64,000 nt of DNA from Acidovorax sp. 69 (GCF_002797445.1 NZ_PGEP01000001.1:4278501-4342500), one strand, 5' to 3'; positions 9,299-19,527 are shown, counted from the stretch's first letter. Notes: generated by a model from the letters alone, not told the origin. Program-made: numbers and translations.

Positions 9299-10405
9299 AT
9301 GCAAGCGAAAATGGCCATCCACAGAGCCAATATCGCCATGCCACCTTCTTCTGCACCGTCCACAACGACCCCGGTTTTTCGCATCGACATCCCGCTGCTG
9401 CCCGAATCCGCACTGGGCAATGCGCTGCAGTTCATCGACCTGCTGCGCAGCGCCAACCTGCTGGCGGGTCTGCGCGGGGGAGCGGGCACCCCCCGCCTGG
9501 GCTGGCGCCTGCTGGATGCCGATGGTCAGCCTTTGGCGCCGATGCCTGGCCCTCTGGCGGCATACACACAGTCCCCCACGGCAGCCACCGAGGGACCCGC
9601 TTTCGCTTGGTTCATCCCCTCATTCCATGCCGCAGACATTCCCGCCATTCGCAGCGTGGCCACGCGCCACCGCGCGCTTTCCCGGCGGATCGGCATTGCA
9701 CTCGATGCGGGGCAGAAAGTGCTGACACTGGGCAATGGCGCCTGGCTGGCGGCGCAGAGCGGGCGGCTGCGCGACCATCAGGCCAGCCTGCCATGGTTCT
9801 ACATTGCCGGCTTCGAACGCGACTTTCCCGAGATCGCGCTCACTCTGGGGGAAGACTTCGTCGACGACGGCCCCTGGCTCAGCTGCGCACTGCCGCACAG
9901 CCTGGGAGACATGGCCGTGGCCCTGGTGCGCCACGCCCTGGGTGACGGGCTGGCCCAAGCCTGCGCCAGCGTGCTTCGGCCCGACCACGAACGTGCCCGG
10001 GCCGCGCTGCAAGCCAACGCGCAGCAGCACATCCCGGCCACACGCGACAGCACACTGGCGCGCGCAATGGCCTGGATGGAAGCCCACCTGGACGAGCCCT
10101 ATTCGCTGGCCCGGCTGGCCGAAGCCGCAGCCGTGAGCACGCGCACGCTGCTGCGGCATTTTCAGCAAGAGCTGTCGCAGTCGCCGCTGGACCACCTGCA
10201 CAGCCTGCGCTGCGCACGCGCCAAGGTCCTGCTGGAAGTGACGCTGGAGAGCGTACCCAGCATCGCAGTGGCTTGTGGTTACGCCGACCCGGCGGCTTTC
10301 CGGCGCATCTTTGTACGCCACACCGGCATGCCACCGGGCGAGTACCGACAGCGCCACACGCTGCGAGCCCCCCGGCGGCGCTGGCGGGTAGATATGGGGA
10401 CCTAG
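9299..10405 (+). CDS. GlxA-type AraC family regulator with degenerate DJ-1/PfpI domain
   Basis: This is a transcriptional activator of about 368 residues. The N-terminal two thirds look like the DJ-1/PfpI-fold sensor of GlxA-type regulators, including KVLTLGNGAWLAAQSGRL, where related enzymes carry a nucleophilic Cys. No Cys is present there, so it is probably a ligand or protein-interaction module only. The C-terminal 100 residues hold two AraC helix-turn-helix motifs (SLARLAEAAAVSTRTLLRHF and SIAVACGYADPAAFRRIF) and the closing GMPPGEYRQRH. The start is uncertain: ATGs at 9299, 9311 and 9338 are possible and none has a strong ribosome binding site. It is divergent from the amidohydrolase gene. 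Confidence 0.87.
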   Translation: MQAKMAIHRANIAMPPSSAPSTTTPVFRIDIPLLPESALGNALQFIDLLRSANLLAGLRGGAGTPRLGWRLLDADGQPLAPMPGPLAAYTQSPTAATEGPAFAWFIPSFHAADIPAIRSVATRHRALSRRIGIALDAGQKVLTLGNGAWLAAQSGRLRDHQASLPWFYIAGFERDFPEIALTLGEDFVDDGPWLSCALPHSLGDMAVALVRHALGDGLAQACASVLRPDHERARAALQANAQQHIPATRDSTLARAMAWMEAHLDEPYSLARLAEAAAVSTRTLLRHFQQELSQSPLDHLHSLRCARAKVLLEVTLESVPSIAVACGYADPAAFRRIFVRHTGMPPGEYRQRHTLRAPRRRWRVDMGT

Positions 10406-10577
10406 CGCGCTCTGTCTGCATTACAAAAAAAAGCCCGCGCCCACGCAGCCACAGCCCCTTGATCTGCATCAACACCCGCCCGGGGCATGTTGCAACACTG
10501 GAAAGCCCTGCGCTTTTTTGCCCTAAGAGGCGCATCTGCCTTTGTTCGCGCGCATTGCGCACCGCCAGGAGAAGCCC

Positions 10578-12092
10578 ATGTCCACCCCGTCTTTGCCCAG
10601 CGCGTCCCCCAGCGCTTCCGCAAGTCTCGCCCAACGGCTCGGCCTGATCGGCGCCCTGGTGGCGCTGCTGGCGGTGCTGGCATTGCCCACGCCAGCCGGG
10701 TTGCCGGTGGCGGGGCAGACCATGTTGGCCATCCTGGCGTTCGCCGTGGTGGTCTGGATGACCGAGGCACTCGAATATTCAGTGAGTGCGGTGGTGATCG
10801 CCGCGCTGATGGTGTTTTTGCTGGCTTTTGCGCCCAGTGTAGCCAAGCCCGACGGCGCCGACATGGGCACGGGCGCTGCGCTGAGCCTGGCGCTCTCGGG
10901 TTTTGCCAACAGTGCCGTGGCGCTGGTGGCCGCAGCCTGCTTCATCGCGTCAGCCATGACGGCCACGGGGCTGGACCGGCGCATTGCACTCACCGTGTTG
11001 TCCAAGGTGGGGGCAAAAACCCACCACATCGTGATCGGAGCCATGGTGGTGGGGTTTCTGCTGTCGTTCATCGTGCCCAGTACCACGGCCCGTGTAGCCT
11101 GCCTCATGCCGATCATGATGGGCTTTGTGCTGGCCTTCAAGGTGGATCGCAAGAGCCGCTTTGCCGCGCTGCTGGTCATCACCACGGCACAGACCGCCAG
11201 CCTCTGGAACGTGGGCATCAAGACCGCTGCTGCCCAGAACATGGTGGCCATAGGGTTCATCGAAAAGCAACTGGGCGCGCAGATCACCTGGGGAGAATGG
11301 TTTGTGGCCGCCGCCCCATTTGCAGCGCTGATGACGGTGGCGCTGTTCTTCATCATGACGCGCATGATGAAGCCTGAAATGCAGGCCATTGCCGGCGGAC
11401 AAGAAACCATCAGACAGCAGCTGGCAGAACTGGGCCCCATGACGCTGAATCAGTGGAAGCTGCTGGCCGTGGTGCTGGTGCTGCTGGGTTTCTGGTCCAC
11501 CGAAAAGGTGCTGCACGACTTTGACACCACCTCCACAACCATTGCGGCCGTCGCGCTGATGCTGTTTCCACGCATCGGCGTGATGGACTGGAAGCAGTCG
11601 CAAAAGGGTTTCCCGTGGGGCACGGTGGTGCTGTTTGCCGTGGGCATCAGCGTGGGCTCTGCACTGCTGCAGACCAAGGCGGCGGGCTGGCTGGCCCAGC
11701 TCATCGTGAGCCACCTGGGCCTGCAGATGGCATCGGCCTTTGCCATCCTGATGCTGCTGTCGGGCTTCCTGATCGTCATCCACCTGGGTTTTGCCAGCGC
11801 CACCGCACTGGCCTCCACGATGATTCCCATTGTCATCAGCGTGTTGTCCACCGTGCAGACGCCCGGCATCAACGTGGTGGGCATGACGATGATCCTGCAG
11901 TTCGTAGTGAGCTTTGGTTTCATCCTGCCAGTGAACGCGCCGCAGAACATGATCGCCTACGGCACTGACACTTTTGACGCACACGACTTTGTACGCACCG
12001 GCATCGTGATCACGCTGACCGGGGTCGTTCTGCTGGTGGTTTTTGCGCTGACCTACTGGCCTTGGCTGGGCCTCATGGTGACCCGCACCTGA
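10578..12092 (+). CDS. DASS/SLC13 family anion:sodium symporter
   Basis: A 504-residue inner membrane transporter with about 12 hydrophobic segments, belonging to the divalent anion:Na+ symporter family (dicarboxylate, citrate or sulfate carriers). Family features include VWMTEALEYSVSAVVIAALM near the N-terminus and FIVPSTTARVACLMPIMMG, plus LPVNAPQNMIAYGTDTF in the C-terminal half, which mirrors the SNT-type substrate/sodium loops. The start at 10578 is supported by AGGAGAAG six bases upstream. It follows the AraC regulator gene by 172 bp, so joint regulation is possible but unproven. Confidence 0.88.
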   Translation: MSTPSLPSASPSASASLAQRLGLIGALVALLAVLALPTPAGLPVAGQTMLAILAFAVVVWMTEALEYSVSAVVIAALMVFLLAFAPSVAKPDGADMGTGAALSLALSGFANSAVALVAAACFIASAMTATGLDRRIALTVLSKVGAKTHHIVIGAMVVGFLLSFIVPSTTARVACLMPIMMGFVLAFKVDRKSRFAALLVITTAQTASLWNVGIKTAAAQNMVAIGFIEKQLGAQITWGEWFVAAAPFAALMTVALFFIMTRMMKPEMQAIAGGQETIRQQLAELGPMTLNQWKLLAVVLVLLGFWSTEKVLHDFDTTSTTIAAVALMLFPRIGVMDWKQSQKGFPWGTVVLFAVGISVGSALLQTKAAGWLAQLIVSHLGLQMASAFAILMLLSGFLIVIHLGFASATALASTMIPIVISVLSTVQTPGINVVGMTMILQFVVSFGFILPVNAPQNMIAYGTDTFDAHDFVRTGIVITLTGVVLLVVFALTYWPWLGLMVTRT

Positions 12093-12115
12093 CCCAGGTC
12101 TAGCCTGCGGGGCCT

Positions 12116-13699
12116 CTAGCGCAACGCCCTCTGCGCACCGGCGGCCGCAGCAGGCAAACGGAACGCCTCCACCAGCTCGGCCAGCTGCTGCGCCTGCACC
12201 CGCAGGCCCTGCGCGGCAGCCGACGATTCTTCTACCAGCGCGGCATTTTGCTGCGTCATCTGGTCAAGCTGCGAGACGGCCTCGCCCACCTGGCTCAGGC
12301 CCGTGGTCTGCTCACGCGCTGCCGTGCTGATCTCGCCAATGATGGTGGCGACCTGCTGCACGGACTGGACGATCTCGCCCATGGTGCTGCCCGCCGCGTG
12401 CACCAGTTGGGTGCCTTCATCCACCTGCCGCACGCTGTCGCTGATCAAGCCCCCAATCTCCTTGGCCGCTGTGGCCGAGCGCTGGGCCAGGCTGCGCACC
12501 TCGCTGGCCACCACGGCAAAACCCCGCCCCTGCTCCCCGGCACGGGCCGCTTCCACGGCGGCGTTCAGCGCGAGGATGTTGGTCTGGAACGCAATGCCAT
12601 CGATCACGCTGGTGATGTCGGCAATGCGGCGCGACGACAGCGCAATGCCGTCCATGGTGCCCACCACGCGGTCCACGGCGTCGCGCCCGCGCTGGGCAAT
12701 GCCGCTGGCACCGGTGGCCAGGGTGCTGGCCTGTGCAGCAGCGTCGGCGCTGTGGCGCACGGTGGCCAGCAGCTCCTCCATGCTGGCGGCAATCTCTTCG
12801 AGGTTGGAGGCGGTCTGTTCGGTGCGGGCCGACAGGTCGCTGTTGCCCGCCGCGATCTCGCTGCTGGCGCCAGCCACCGAGGTGCTGGCCTGGCGCATGC
12901 CGACCACCAGTTCGGCCAATCGCGCCTGCATGCCCCCCAGGCGCGACAACAGCGCCTGCAACTCATCGCGGTTGCCTGCGGTGGGGGCAGGAATCGCCGA
13001 GGTCAGGTCGCCCTCCGCAATATGGTCGGTGACCTCGGACGCATGGGCCAGGGGCTGCAAAATGGAGCGCGACAGCAGCCAGGCGCAGGCCAGGCTCAGG
13101 AGCAAACCGACCACAGACCCCGCAGCCAGCAGAGTGATGCCCTGCCGCTCGCTGCGTGCAGCGGCGTCACGCGCCTCGGCCACACGCTGGCGCTGGAACT
13201 CGGCCAACTTGTCCACAGCCGCCGCATAGGCGTCCGCCGCAGGCCGCAACTGCTTGGCAATGGCGTCTGGCGGCAAAGCCTCCCCCGCTTTGCGGCGTTT
13301 GACGAGGTCGTCACGCACGGTGCGAAAGCCATTGCCAGCCTTGTCGATGGCATCGAACAAGGCCTGGGACTCGGGGTCTGCCGCCAGCTCATCCAGGCGT
13401 TTGCGCACGTCGGACGAGCGGGAGGATGTGACCTTGCGGTCCGCATCGATGCGCGCAGCATAGGCGGGGTTGTCGATTTCCAGCAGGGTTTCGGCCCGCA
13501 CAGAGCTGAGCACCACGATGGCATGCAGCTCACGCGCCAGCAAGGCCCGCTCCGACGAGGCACCGCCCAGGTCATCGGCAATGTCTTGCAGGCCGGCCAG
13601 GCGCCAGATCCCCACAGCGGCCGATAGCGACATGACAAGACACACCACACCAAAGGCCAGGGCCAGACGGACCGCAACACGTGCGTGAGAGATGGACAT
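12116..13699 (-). CDS. Methyl-accepting chemotaxis protein
   Basis: A 527-residue chemoreceptor of Tsr-like layout. A first transmembrane helix at about residues 10-30 is followed by a periplasmic four-helix sensing domain (about 31-190), a second transmembrane helix (about 191-212), a HAMP linker and a long cytoplasmic coiled coil. The signalling tip is unmistakable: [33 protein letters not shown]. The C-terminus lacks a CheR-binding pentapeptide of the NWETF type. No che genes are nearby, so it is an orphan receptor; the ligand is unknown. Confidence 0.95.
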   Translation of the reverse strand: MSISHARVAVRLALAFGVVCLVMSLSAAVGIWRLAGLQDIADDLGGASSERALLARELHAIVVLSSVRAETLLEIDNPAYAARIDADRKVTSSRSSDVRKRLDELAADPESQALFDAIDKAGNGFRTVRDDLVKRRKAGEALPPDAIAKQLRPAADAYAAAVDKLAEFQRQRVAEARDAAARSERQGITLLAAGSVVGLLLSLACAWLLSRSILQPLAHASEVTDHIAEGDLTSAIPAPTAGNRDELQALLSRLGGMQARLAELVVGMRQASTSVAGASSEIAAGNSDLSARTEQTASNLEEIAASMEELLATVRHSADAAAQASTLATGASGIAQRGRDAVDRVVGTMDGIALSSRRIADITSVIDGIAFQTNILALNAAVEAARAGEQGRGFAVVASEVRSLAQRSATAAKEIGGLISDSVRQVDEGTQLVHAAGSTMGEIVQSVQQVATIIGEISTAAREQTTGLSQVGEAVSQLDQMTQQNAALVEESSAAAQGLRVQAQQLAELVEAFRLPAAAAGAQRALR

Positions 13700-13838
13700 A
13701 GAAGGTTCCCGCAGGAGTGAAGTTCAGTGAGCAACCTGCGCTGGATGCGCAGCGGAGAACGCCGGGTTGTCATCCACTGATCGACAAAAGGTTACAAGTG
13801 CTTGAGCATTCCCACAAGGGCGCCAACCCACCCACCAA

Positions 13839-13875
13839 CAAAAAGGCCGCCGCCGGGTGTCACCCTGCAGCGGCC
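13839..13875 (-). terminator. Rho-independent terminator of htpX
   Basis: On the minus strand GGCCGC pairs with GCGGCC at the base of a larger GC-rich stem, and TTTTTG follows immediately. It lies 25 bp beyond the htpX stop codon, as expected for an intrinsic terminator. Confidence 0.8.
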
Positions 13876-13900
13876 TCACAGGACCAACGCGAAAGACGTC

Positions 13901-14776
13901 TTATGGCTGCGCGTTTTGCAGCGCAGCAATGCGATCTTCGATGGGCGGGTGGGTGCTGAACAGCTTGCCGATGCCACCGGCAATGCCCATGGCGGCCACG
14001 CTCTTGGGCAGCTCGCCCGGATGCATGCCACCCAGTCGGGCCAGGGCATTGATCATGGGCTGGCGGCGACCCATCAGCTGGGCAGCGCCCGCGTCTGCAC
14101 GGAACTCGCGCTGGCGGCTGAACCAGGCCACGATCATGGCGGCCACGAAGCCCAGCACGATGTCGAGCACGATGGTGGTGACGTAGTAGCCGATGCCAGG
14201 GCCCGAGCTGTTCTCGTCGTTCTTGCGCAGGAAGCTGTCGACCGCGTAGCCAATCACGCGCGACAGGAACACCACAAAGGTGTTCATCACGCCCTGGATG
14301 AGCGTCATGGTGACCATGTCGCCGTTGGCGATGTGGGCCACCTCGTGACCGATCACGGCCTCGACCTCGTCGCGCGTCATGCCTTGCAGCAGACCGGTGG
14401 ACACGGCCACCAGCGCCGAGTTCTTGAAAGCGCCTGTCGCAAACGCATTGGGGTCGCCTTCAAAGATGCCGACTTCGGGCATGCCGATCTTGGCTTCGGT
14501 GGCGAACTTGCGCACGGTCTCGACAATCCAGCGCTCGTCGGGTGAGCCGTTGCCATCGATCACACGAACGCCCGAGGTCCACTTCGCCATGGGCTTGCTG
14601 ATGAGCAGCGAGATGATCGCGCCGCCAAAACCCATGACCAGTGCGAAGCCCAGCAACATGCCCAAATTCAAACCATTGGCCGTCAGATATTTATTGACAT
14701 TCAGCAGGCTGGCCACCACCCCCAGCACGACAACGACGGCCAGGTTGGTCATCACAAATAACAGGATCCGCTTCAT
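13901..14776 (-). CDS. htpX: Membrane zinc protease HtpX
   Basis: A 291-residue inner membrane M48 metalloprotease involved in quality control of membrane proteins, in concert with FtsH in other bacteria. Two N-terminal transmembrane segments (about residues 4-24 and 37-58) precede the catalytic domain. The zinc motif HEVAH is at residues 144-148, within [13 protein letters not shown], and two further hydrophobic segments follow. The C-terminus has the conserved [14 protein letters not shown]. The start at 14776 matches the family's MKRI/LLF beginning; an in-frame ATG 33 bases upstream is less likely. An intrinsic terminator follows it, and it appears monocistronic. Confidence 0.96.
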   Translation of the reverse strand: MKRILLFVMTNLAVVVVLGVVASLLNVNKYLTANGLNLGMLLGFALVMGFGGAIISLLISKPMAKWTSGVRVIDGNGSPDERWIVETVRKFATEAKIGMPEVGIFEGDPNAFATGAFKNSALVAVSTGLLQGMTRDEVEAVIGHEVAHIANGDMVTMTLIQGVMNTFVVFLSRVIGYAVDSFLRKNDENSSGPGIGYYVTTIVLDIVLGFVAAMIVAWFSRQREFRADAGAAQLMGRRQPMINALARLGGMHPGELPKSVAAMGIAGGIGKLFSTHPPIEDRIAALQNAQP

Positions 14777-14979
14777 GGCTTGAATTCTCCGTGGGGTAAA
14801 CAACGACAACGAGTGTTTGCTGACTCAGATGGGGGCTGGGGACTGCGCTTCAAGCACCGGCCCCAGGGCTGTCGGGCCACTGCGAACCCTTGGCAACCCA
14901 CCCACATGGCCGCGATTTCATCGCGCAATGGTAGGTGCAAACCCACGCTGGGGCCTTATCACACAAGCCTTGACGGGAA

Positions 14980-15720
14980 TTAGGAAACCGGCACCACCCG
15001 GTGGGGCCGGAACACCTGTGCATCGGCATAAAAGCCCGGCGCCTCATTGGCAGGCCACCAGCCGGGCACGCCCAGCACGGGCATGGGGGTGAAGGGTTTG
15101 GTGGCCCACAACCCAGGCTGCACAGCTTGCGCAAGCCAAGCGTCCAAATTTGCTACTGAATTAATAGCTACTGGCGCTTGATATACGTGCGCTACCATGG
15201 TTTTTCGGGGTGAGACCAACTTTTCGAGCAGCGCATGGCCGAACAGCATCAATCGGGCCTCGCGCCATAACGGGCGCAGATCCACAAACAGCGCCTGCCA
15301 GTCGCGTGCCCGCAGCGCATCCCACAGCGCATCGGGGGCCTGCAGCACTGCGCCGTTCTCGTCGAACACCGTGAGCGCATCCCGCAGCCGCCCGCGCACG
15401 GCCTGCACGCCATCAGCGGCAATGGCCTGGGCCTGGAGCTGGTTCAGGCGGCGCTTGGTGTGCGGAAACTGGTGCCATACCAGGCCGTTGAAGAAGTCAT
15501 GCAGGTTGTTGCGCGTGGGGACGCGGCGGGTGTCCCAGATGTATTGCTCGTAGGCGGTGCCTTCGGGCAGTTCGGACTGGGGAACAAAACGGACAGAGGC
15601 CATGGAAAGTACATTGAGTGCCTCAGCTACCGGCTTTCCTTCGAACACTTCACGCTGAACACGGACTCCCGGATCGCGAACTGCGCTTAGCCAAGGCGCC
15701 CCCCAATCAACCCGTTCCAT
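14980..15720 (-). CDS. DUF3025 family protein carrying an in-frame repeat insertion
   Basis: A 246-residue protein of the DUF3025 family, whose function is unknown. Family signatures include TRRVPTRNNLHDFFNGLVWHQFP, then an AHTHRRLN-like QLQAQAIAADG and the closing TKPFTPMPVLGVPGWW. The ATG at 15720 overlaps the end of the upstream NYN gene by 14 bases, indicating coupling within the pyrC operon. About residues 173-192 (THMVAHVYQAPVAINSVANL region) are encoded by a copy of the dispersed AGCTAT hairpin element, so this part is probably a repeat-derived insertion rather than ancestral protein. The frame remains open through it. Confidence 0.85.
   Translation of the reverse strand: MERVDWGAPWLSAVRDPGVRVQREVFEGKPVAEALNVLSMASVRFVPQSELPEGTAYEQYIWDTRRVPTRNNLHDFFNGLVWHQFPHTKRRLNQLQAQAIAADGVQAVRGRLRDALTVFDENGAVLQAPDALWDALRARDWQALFVDLRPLWREARLMLFGHALLEKLVSPRKTMVAHVYQAPVAINSVANLDAWLAQAVQPGLWATKPFTPMPVLGVPGWWPANEAPGFYADAQVFRPHRVVPVS
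15144..15202. repeat. AGCTAT-type hairpin element, copy 2, inside the DUF3025 gene
   Basis: The plus strand reads ...AATAGCTACTGGCGCTTG then ATATACGTGCGCTACCATGG. AGCTACTGGCGC can pair with GCGCTACCATGG-type bases to form the same imperfect hairpin as the intergenic copies. Here it is within coding DNA and preserves the frame. Confidence 0.65.
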
Positions 15721-16861
15721 TCGCAGAATCCCGTCGCAGGGGAATATTGGTGGCCACGTTGGGTGCTGAGGGCTCCACGTAAGTGACTTGCGTAGGCTGC
15801 CCTTGAGGTGCAAGCTTGAAATGGGAGGGAAACTGTCCAAAAAAGGTGGTCGATTTGGTCGTTTTCCCAAGGATCATTTTCTGACGCAAGAGCGGGACGA
15901 CTTGGCTGAGCATTTGCGGCCCGCGTCTCAAATCCGGCAACACCGTCAAAACTCGCTGAACCATCTCAGGGGGAGGCATTGCAGATGAAGCCGAAGCAGC
16001 ATCTCTAGTCGCTTTGGCTAACTTCTTCGCCTGAGCATCAGAGATGTAAGCGATCTGATTTGGCTTCTGCGAAGGTTGCAGCTGAAAACAGCCGCCTAAC
16101 TGCGCGAACCACACGGAGGTCTTCGTGGTCTTCCCTAAAACGCCCCGCTGGCGCAACGTGGACACCACTTGGCTGAGGTGCTGGCTTTGACCATTGCGTA
16201 GTGATGGAAGAGCCCGAAGCACCTGCTCGACAAGCTCTTTAGTTGAGGGCTGCGGCGCCAAAGGTTTGGGCCCGGCAGCAAAGCCACCGGCCGGACGAAT
16301 TTCACTGCCAAGGGCTTCTTCCACATCGCGCGAGGAAGGTTCCGAATCGATAGCTTGCGGTAACTCTGGCTCCGCTATTGTCGAAGCGGCCGGGCTCTGC
16401 GGCTTTTCTACAACCTCCAGCAAGACCACTTCGTCATAAAAGCTCTCGGGATTCGCAAAAATTTTGTGGGAGAGGCTGAAACAAAGAACATGACAACCGC
16501 GCTCTCTGACCCAGGTCGCCAAGGGGACAAAGTCCGCGTCACCCGAACAAATGGCCACTGTGTCAATGTCTTGAGTGCAAACGGCCTCTACCGCATCAAT
16601 CACCAAGGCGCTGTCCGTAGTGACCTTGTTCACGATCATGTTGCTGACCGGACGCACGCCATGGCGCCACAGCACCGACTCGATACCCCTGAGGCTATCA
16701 ACCCGGCCGTAGGCGCGCTTGTAGAGCACACGTTCCGCGCGGTGGCGTAAATCCGTCAGAACATGGTCCAACGCCGTCGCATCATTCAGGTTGTCCGCGT
16801 CAATGAAGACGGCCATGTTCCTGGCCGTCCCAACCTTACGCGGCTCCTGCGGCAAGGTCAT
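15707..16861 (-). CDS. NYN domain putative ribonuclease with two C-terminal OST-HTH/LOTUS-like repeats
   Basis: A 384-residue protein. The N-terminal 160 residues form a NYN (PIN-like) nuclease domain with the acidic motifs [12 protein letters not shown], then [14 protein letters not shown] and [13 protein letters not shown], which supply the metal-binding aspartates. After a low-complexity linker come two related segments of about 70 residues (around 215-290 and 300-370). Each contains a [18 protein letters not shown] helix, LSQVV, and [14 protein letters not shown] or [14 protein letters not shown], resembling OST-HTH/LOTUS winged helices that bind RNA in related NYN proteins. The ATG at 16861 overlaps the pyrC stop as ATGA. 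It is probably an RNA-processing enzyme; the target is unknown. Confidence 0.85.
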   Translation of the reverse strand: MTLPQEPRKVGTARNMAVFIDADNLNDATALDHVLTDLRHRAERVLYKRAYGRVDSLRGIESVLWRHGVRPVSNMIVNKVTTDSALVIDAVEAVCTQDIDTVAICSGDADFVPLATWVRERGCHVLCFSLSHKIFANPESFYDEVVLLEVVEKPQSPAASTIAEPELPQAIDSEPSSRDVEEALGSEIRPAGGFAAGPKPLAPQPSTKELVEQVLRALPSLRNGQSQHLSQVVSTLRQRGVLGKTTKTSVWFAQLGGCFQLQPSQKPNQIAYISDAQAKKLAKATRDAASASSAMPPPEMVQRVLTVLPDLRRGPQMLSQVVPLLRQKMILGKTTKSTTFFGQFPSHFKLAPQGQPTQVTYVEPSAPNVATNIPLRRDSANGTG

Positions 16862-17913
16862 TTCACCAACCGCCACGGCAGCGCTTCACCCGCGCGCAGG
16901 GGCTTGAGTTCCGCTTCGCCAAACGCAAAGCTGTCGGGTGGTGTCCATGACTCGCGGCGCAGCGTGATGGTGGTGGTGTTGCGCGGCAGGTTGTAGAAGT
17001 CGGGGCCGTGAAAGCTCGCAAAACCTTCGAGCTGATTGAGAGCACCTGCGTTGTCAAACGCCTCGGCATACATCTCAATGGCCGCGTGGGCCGTGTAGCA
17101 CCCGGCGCAGCCGGTGGCGTGTTCCTTGAGGTGCGCGGGGTGGGGTGCGCTGTCGGTGCCCAGAAAGAACTTGTTACTGCCGCTGGTGGCGGCCTGCACC
17201 AAAGCCACGCGATGTGTTTCGCGCTTGAGCACGGGCAGGCAGTAGTAGTGCGGGCGCACGCCGCCGATGAAGATGGCGTTGCGGTTGTAGAGCAGGTGAT
17301 GCGCGGTGATGGTGGCGGCGGTGAAGCGATCGGCGCTGGACACGTAGTCGGCCGCGTCTTTGGTGGTGATGTGCTCGAAGACGATCTTGAGCTCAGGGAA
17401 GTCGCGGCGCAGCGGGATGAGTTGCTGTTCGATGAACACGGCCTCGCGGTCGAACAGGTCGATGTCGCTGCTGGTCACTTCGCCGTGCACCAGCAGCAGC
17501 ATGCCGGCCTTCTGCATGGCTTCCAGCGTCTTGTACGTCTTGCGCAGGTCGGTCACGCCCGCGTCGCTGTTGGTGGTGGCGCCTGCGGGGTAGAGCTTGC
17601 AGGCGACCACGCCTGCGGCCTTGGCACGCACGATTTCCTCGGGCGGGAGGTTGTCGGTGAGGTAGAGCGTCATCAGCGGCTCGAACGGCACACCGGCGGG
17701 CACGGCGGCCAGGATGCGCTGCTTGTAGGCCAGGGCCTGCTCGGCCGTGGTGACCGGTGGGCGCAGGTTGGGCATGATGATCGCGCGGCCGAACTGGGCA
17801 GCGGTGTGGGGCACAACGGTGTGCAGGGGCTCGCCGTCGCGCACGTGCAGGTGCCAGTCGTCGGGGCGGGTGAGGGTGAGGGTGAGGGTGAGGGTTTGAG
17901 GAGCGGCAGTCAT
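16858..17913 (-). CDS. pyrC: Dihydroorotase (class II, PyrC type)
   Basis: This enzyme cyclises N-carbamoyl-aspartate to dihydroorotate in de novo pyrimidine synthesis. The protein is about 351 residues, normal for the E. coli-type zinc dihydroorotase. The first zinc motif [10 protein letters not shown] is at residues 17-25 (His19, His21), followed by [11 protein letters not shown], then [13 protein letters not shown] with the carboxylated-lysine region just before it (ACKLYPAG). Later come [14 protein letters not shown] and FLGTDSAPH. The start is ATG 17913 or 17922. The N-terminal [11 protein letters not shown] is encoded by four TGAGGG-type hexamers. It is the first gene of an operon with the NYN and DUF3025 genes. 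Confidence 0.95.
   Translation of the reverse strand: MTAAPQTLTLTLTLTRPDDWHLHVRDGEPLHTVVPHTAAQFGRAIIMPNLRPPVTTAEQALAYKQRILAAVPAGVPFEPLMTLYLTDNLPPEEIVRAKAAGVVACKLYPAGATTNSDAGVTDLRKTYKTLEAMQKAGMLLLVHGEVTSSDIDLFDREAVFIEQQLIPLRRDFPELKIVFEHITTKDAADYVSSADRFTAATITAHHLLYNRNAIFIGGVRPHYYCLPVLKRETHRVALVQAATSGSNKFFLGTDSAPHPAHLKEHATGCAGCYTAHAAIEMYAEAFDNAGALNQLEGFASFHGPDFYNLPRNTTTITLRRESWTPPDSFAFGEAELKPLRAGEALPWRLVK
17871..17894. repeat. TGAGGG hexanucleotide tandem repeat (four units) in the pyrC 5' end
   Basis: Four perfect consecutive TGAGGG units encode alternating Thr-Leu near the PyrC N-terminus. The six-base period keeps the frame, so unit changes would alter length but not cause phase-off switching. 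Confidence 0.85.
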
Positions 17914-17940
17914 GGGCTCCATTGTCCCATTGGCTCGTTT

Positions 17941-17995
17941 ACTATCATTTATATAGCAAAAACCACTTATCAGATAAGCGCCTGAGGCCGAAAAT
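17941..17995. repeat. Possible degenerate AGCTAT-type hairpin element upstream of pyrC
   Basis: ACTATCATTTATATAGC is followed by CTTATCAGATAAGCGCCTGAGGCC. The ATAAGCGC and GGCC blocks fit the dispersed element seen elsewhere, but the match is weaker. CTTATC/GATAAG forms a short hairpin. It lies in the pyrC promoter region. Confidence 0.35.
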
Positions 17996-18031
17996 ACGAA
18001 ATATCCCGGCGAGAAGCAGGGGGACGTCCAC

Positions 18032-18056
18032 CAAAAGAAAAGCGCCCGCAGGCGCT
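18032..18056 (-). terminator. Rho-independent terminator of the glt operon
   Basis: On the minus strand AGCGCC-TGCG-GGCGCT forms the stem and TTTTCTTTT follows. It lies about 45 bp after the gltL stop codon. Confidence 0.8.
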
Positions 18057-18099
18057 GTTCTTTTGTCTCTTGCCGCGCCACAGGCGCACAGGCACTGAC

Positions 18100-18837
18100 T
18101 CAGTGCTGCAGGATCTTGTTGAGAAAATCCTTGGTGCGAGGCTGGCGCGCATCAGGGTTGTTGAAGAACTCGTCCTTGGAGCAGTCTTCCAGGATCTTGC
18201 CGCCCACGTCCATGAAGATCACGCGGTTGCTCACCTTGCGGGCAAAGCCCATTTCGTGGGTCACGCACATCATGGTCATGCCTTCGTTGGCCAGGCCCAC
18301 CATCACGTCCAGCACTTCGCCGACCATTTCCGGGTCGAGCGCCGACGTGGGTTCGTCGAACAACATCACGATGGGGTCCATCGACAACGCGCGCGCGATG
18401 GCGACACGCTGCTGCTGGCCGCCCGAGAGCTGGCCGGGGAACTTGTCCTTGTGCGCCATCAGGCCCACGCGCTCCAGCATCTTCAGGCCGCGCTTTTTGG
18501 CATCGTCCGCGCTACGGCCCAGCACCTTGATCTGCGCAATGGTCAGGTTGTCGGTCACCGACAGGTGGGGGAACAGCTCGAAGTGCTGGAACACCATGCC
18601 CACGCGGCTGCGCAGCTTGGGCAGGTTGGTGCTGGGGTCGTGCAGTTTCACGCCGTCGACCGTGATCTCGCCCTTCTGGAAGGGCTCCAGCGCGTTGATG
18701 GTCTTGATCAGCGTGGATTTGCCCGAGCCCGAGGGGCCGCACACCACCACCACTTCACCCTTGTTGATGGTGGCCGAGCATTCGTTGAGCACCTGCACGG
18801 GGCCATACCACTTGGATACGTTTTTGAGTTCGATCAT
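18100..18837 (-). CDS. gltL: Glutamate/aspartate ABC transporter ATP-binding protein
   Basis: A 245-residue polar amino acid ABC ATPase. Walker [12 protein letters not shown] lies at about residues 34-44, the signature [15 protein letters not shown] at about 137-151, and Walker [18 protein letters not shown] just after, with the H-loop at VTHEMGFAR. It would energise the GltJ/GltK permease pair encoded immediately upstream, 23 bp away. It is the last gene of the operon and is followed by an intrinsic terminator. Confidence 0.95.
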   Translation of the reverse strand: MIELKNVSKWYGPVQVLNECSATINKGEVVVVCGPSGSGKSTLIKTINALEPFQKGEITVDGVKLHDPSTNLPKLRSRVGMVFQHFELFPHLSVTDNLTIAQIKVLGRSADDAKKRGLKMLERVGLMAHKDKFPGQLSGGQQQRVAIARALSMDPIVMLFDEPTSALDPEMVGEVLDVMVGLANEGMTMMCVTHEMGFARKVSNRVIFMDVGGKILEDCSKDEFFNNPDARQPRTKDFLNKILQH

Positions 18838-18860
18838 TGTTTATTCCTCAATCTCTCGGA

Positions 18861-19526
18861 TCACCGGATGATGGCAATCTTCTGGTGCAGGCGCTTGACC
18901 ACCCAGGACAGCGCGTAGCACATCACAAAGTACAGGACGGCAGCGGCCAGGTAGGCTTCGATGGGGCGGCCGAAGTTCTTGCCCGCCACCTCAAAGCCCT
19001 TGAGCATGTCGTAGGCGCCGATGGCATAGACCAGCGAGGTGTCCTGGAACAGGATGATGGTCTGCGTGAGCAGCACCGGCAGCATGTTGCGAAACGCCTG
19101 GGGCAGCACCACCAGCTTCATGTTCTGGCCATACGTCATGCCCAGCGCCTGCCCGGCATACACCTGGCCACGCGGAATGGACTGGATGCCCGCACGCATG
19201 ATCTCGCTGAAGTACGCGGCCTCGAACGCGATGAACGTCACCACCGCAGACAACTCGGCCCCGATGGGACGCCCGATGATGGCGGGCACCAGCAGGAAGA
19301 ACCACAGAATCACCATCACCAGCGGAATGGAGCGCATGCCGTTGACGTAGATGGTGGCGGGTACGTCCAGCCACTTCTTGCCCGACAGACGCATCAGCGC
19401 CAGCAAGGTCCCGAACAGCACGCCCCCGATCGTGGCAACCAACGTGAGCAACAGGCTGAAATACAGCCCCTTGAGCACAAAGTTGGAGATCAGGTCCCAG
19501 TTGTAGAAGGAAAAATCGAGATTCAT
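18861..19526 (-). CDS. gltK: Glutamate/aspartate ABC transporter permease GltK
   Basis: A 221-residue inner membrane permease of the HisMQ/GltJK family with about five transmembrane helices. The EAA loop that docks the ATPase is visible as GQVYAGQALGMTYGQNMKLVVLPQA. The start at 19526 is used because it begins MNLDFSFYNWDLI, as in the family, and lies one base after the gltJ stop codon. It pairs with GltJ to form the translocation channel. Confidence 0.95.
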   Translation of the reverse strand: MNLDFSFYNWDLISNFVLKGLYFSLLLTLVATIGGVLFGTLLALMRLSGKKWLDVPATIYVNGMRSIPLVMVILWFFLLVPAIIGRPIGAELSAVVTFIAFEAAYFSEIMRAGIQSIPRGQVYAGQALGMTYGQNMKLVVLPQAFRNMLPVLLTQTIILFQDTSLVYAIGAYDMLKGFEVAGKNFGRPIEAYLAAAVLYFVMCYALSWVVKRLHQKIAIIR

Positions 19527-19527
19527 A

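Noticed and set aside
17871..17894. TGAGGG repeat as a phase-variation switch of pyrC
   Set aside because: The six-base unit preserves the reading frame, and pyrC is a biosynthetic gene not expected to switch.
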